From positions 1-16,593 of the forward strand of contig DKEW01000057.1 in NCBI GenBank assembly GCA_002452265.1: 16,593 nt of DNA, given 5' to 3'. Both the position numbers and the translations under genes were made by a program. The stretch's first letter is position 1. Each line of letters begins with the position of its first letter. This DNA is from Pelobacter sp. UBA6812 (lineage in GTDB: Bacteria; Desulfobacterota; Desulfuromonadia; Desulfuromonadales; Syntrophotaleaceae). Below the pieces are notes generated by a model, which made no database searches, was not told where the DNA came from, and was given only the letters and a program-made list of their open reading frames with translations. This document shows, one piece after another, positions 15,462 to 16,593 of the stretch.

Positions 15462-16593
15462 ATATTCTTTTGCTTTTCAACTCAACACGGGCGGTCATCA
15501 AGGCGGAACAGTGCCTGCGCAGCAACGACATCGACTGCCAGGTCATTCCGGTGCCGAAGGTCATCTCGACCGAATGCGGCATGGCCATCTCCCTAGCCGG
15601 CACCCTGCGGGAACAGGCCGAAGGGCTCTTGCAGGACCTTGGCCTGCAGGTGAAGGTGCATGCACCGGCAGAACCGAAAAAACCGCTGTTCGATCTGCTC
15701 AGCACCGTCGAACAGGGCGGCTGTTCCGCCAAGCTGCCGCCCGAGGTGCTGTTCGACGCCGTCAACCGCCTGCCGGCGGTCGGCGATCCCAAACTGCTGG
15801 TGGGAGCCGGTACCGGCGACGATGCAGGCGCCTACCGGCTTACCGATGACATCGCCCTGATCGAGACGACGGACTTTTTCCCCCCGATCTGCTCGGACCC
15901 CTTCGACTTCGGCCAGATTGCCGCGGCAAATGCGCTGAGCGATGTCTATGCCATGGGCGGCAAAGTCCTGAACGCCATGAACCTGGTCATGTTTCCGGCC
16001 AGCGGCATCCCCTTCGAGGTGTTGCACGAAATTCTGCGCGGCGGCCAGGAAAAAATCCGGGAAGCCGGCGGCAACCTGGTGGGGGGCCACACCATCGCCG
16101 ATTACCCGCCGAAGTACGGCCTGTCGGTAACCGGCACCGTGCACCCTGAAAGGCTTATCACCAACGCCAATGCCGAGCCCGACCAGGTCCTTATCCTGAC
16201 CAAGCCGATCGGCACCGGCACTCTGGTGGCGGGGCAACGCCTGGGTCAGGCCAATGACGCCGACTACCAGATGGCCCTCGATAACATGAAGCAACTCAAC
16301 CGCACGGCCGCGGAAATCATGCAGGAATTCCATATCCGCACCGCTACCGACATCACCGGTTTCGGCTTGCTGGGGCACGCCCTCAATATCGCCAAAGCCA
16401 GCGGCATCAGCATGGAAATCGATACGGCGCAGATCCCGGCCCTGCCGGGAGCCCTGAAACTGCTGGAAGATGGCTGCATCCCCGGGACCAGCTTCCGCAA
16501 TCGCGATCATGTGGAGGCGGACACCGAATTCGCCCCCGACCTCCCCTATCCCCGCAAGATGCTCACCCTCGATCCGCAGACCTCCGGCGGCCT
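15458..16593 (+). CDS. selD: DUF3343-SelD fusion (selenide, water dikinase), cut by the right edge
   Basis: One open frame of 378 codons runs from ATG 15458 to the window end. Residues 1 to about 70 are a DUF3343 (putative Se/S carrier) domain: MNILLLFNSTRAVIKAEQCL, then VISTECGMAISL with the conserved Cys40-Gly41. A linker near 70-80 leads into SelD. Cys89 and Lys92 in GGCSAKL match the catalytic Cys17/Lys20 pair of E. coli SelD. Other matches are Asp122/123 in GTGDDAGAY, TTDFFPPI, Asp163 in NALSDVYAMGGK, and Asp298 in TDITGFGLLGH. SelD makes selenophosphate from selenide and ATP. Residue 89 is coded by TGT, so this is the Cys and not the Sec form, and the second N-terminal Cys is Ala. About 45 residues are likely missing past LDPQTSGGL. 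Continuous reading across the junction argues against a split gene. Confidence 0.93.
   Translation, partial: MNILLLFNSTRAVIKAEQCLRSNDIDCQVIPVPKVISTECGMAISLAGTLREQAEGLLQDLGLQVKVHAPAEPKKPLFDLLSTVEQGGCSAKLPPEVLFDAVNRLPAVGDPKLLVGAGTGDDAGAYRLTDDIALIETTDFFPPICSDPFDFGQIAAANALSDVYAMGGKVLNAMNLVMFPASGIPFEVLHEILRGGQEKIREAGGNLVGGHTIADYPPKYGLSVTGTVHPERLITNANAEPDQVLILTKPIGTGTLVAGQRLGQANDADYQMALDNMKQLNRTAAEIMQEFHIRTATDITGFGLLGHALNIAKASGISMEIDTAQIPALPGALKLLEDGCIPGTSFRNRDHVEADTEFAPDLPYPRKMLTLDPQTSGG

Noticed and set aside
15722..15724. Selenocysteine at the SelD active site
   Set aside because: The codon is TGT (Cys), so this SelD is not itself a selenoprotein at that position.
15593..16510. Long minus-strand open frame opposite selD
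   Set aside because: GC-rich codon bias of selD on the plus strand explains it; the product is not recognised and the plus frame has clear SelD motifs.

Overview
The window looks like chromosome from a Gram-negative anaerobe. It has an outer-membrane beta-barrel protein, CreD, a multi-domain sensor kinase, a 7TMR-DISM kinase with its regulator, and a selenium cluster made of YedF, a cysteine-desulfurase-like enzyme and SelD. That mix would suit Desulfuromonadales-type bacteria (former Deltaproteobacteria), but this placement is inference, since no rRNA or other marker gene is present. No tRNA, rRNA, CRISPR array, insertion sequence or phage gene was recognised.

Layout. (1) 1-2617, minus: a CheB-CheR-PAS-histidine kinase fusion that runs off the left edge just at its kinase H-box. 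(2) 6468-2832, minus: a likely operon of an APC-family amino-acid permease, a small cupin and CreD, behind a good sigma70-type promoter at 6544-6572. (3) 6758-7987, plus: a GltD/PreT-like Fe-S flavin NAD(P) oxidoreductase with no partner subunit in view. (4) 10055-8079, minus, and 10225-10866, plus: a divergent two-component pair, a 7TMR-DISM/HisKA_3 kinase and a NarL/FixJ-type regulator, with a palindrome between them. (5) 11139-11798, plus: an outer-membrane beta-barrel protein preceded by nested inverted repeats and followed by a terminator hairpin. (6) 13218-11936, minus: a SAM-methyltransferase-like gene overlapping tag (3-methyladenine DNA glycosylase I) by four bases. (7) 13219-13715: a 497-base region without a convincing gene. 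It contains a candidate promoter and a structured leader of about 200 nt. (8) 13716-16593, plus: yedF, a class-V aminotransferase-fold desulfurase, and a gene that encodes a DUF3343 domain fused in frame to SelD, cut by the right edge.

How the parts work together. The right end is the most coherent and interesting unit. A PLP enzyme could mobilise selenium or sulfur, YedF (TusA plus DsrE-like) and the DUF3343 domain are candidate carriers, and SelD converts selenide to selenophosphate. In this genome the DUF3343 carrier candidate is physically joined to SelD, which suggests direct hand-over of selenium to the synthetase. The leader ahead of the operon is a candidate regulatory RNA. The left half is mostly sensing and envelope or transport functions, read as separate transcription units.
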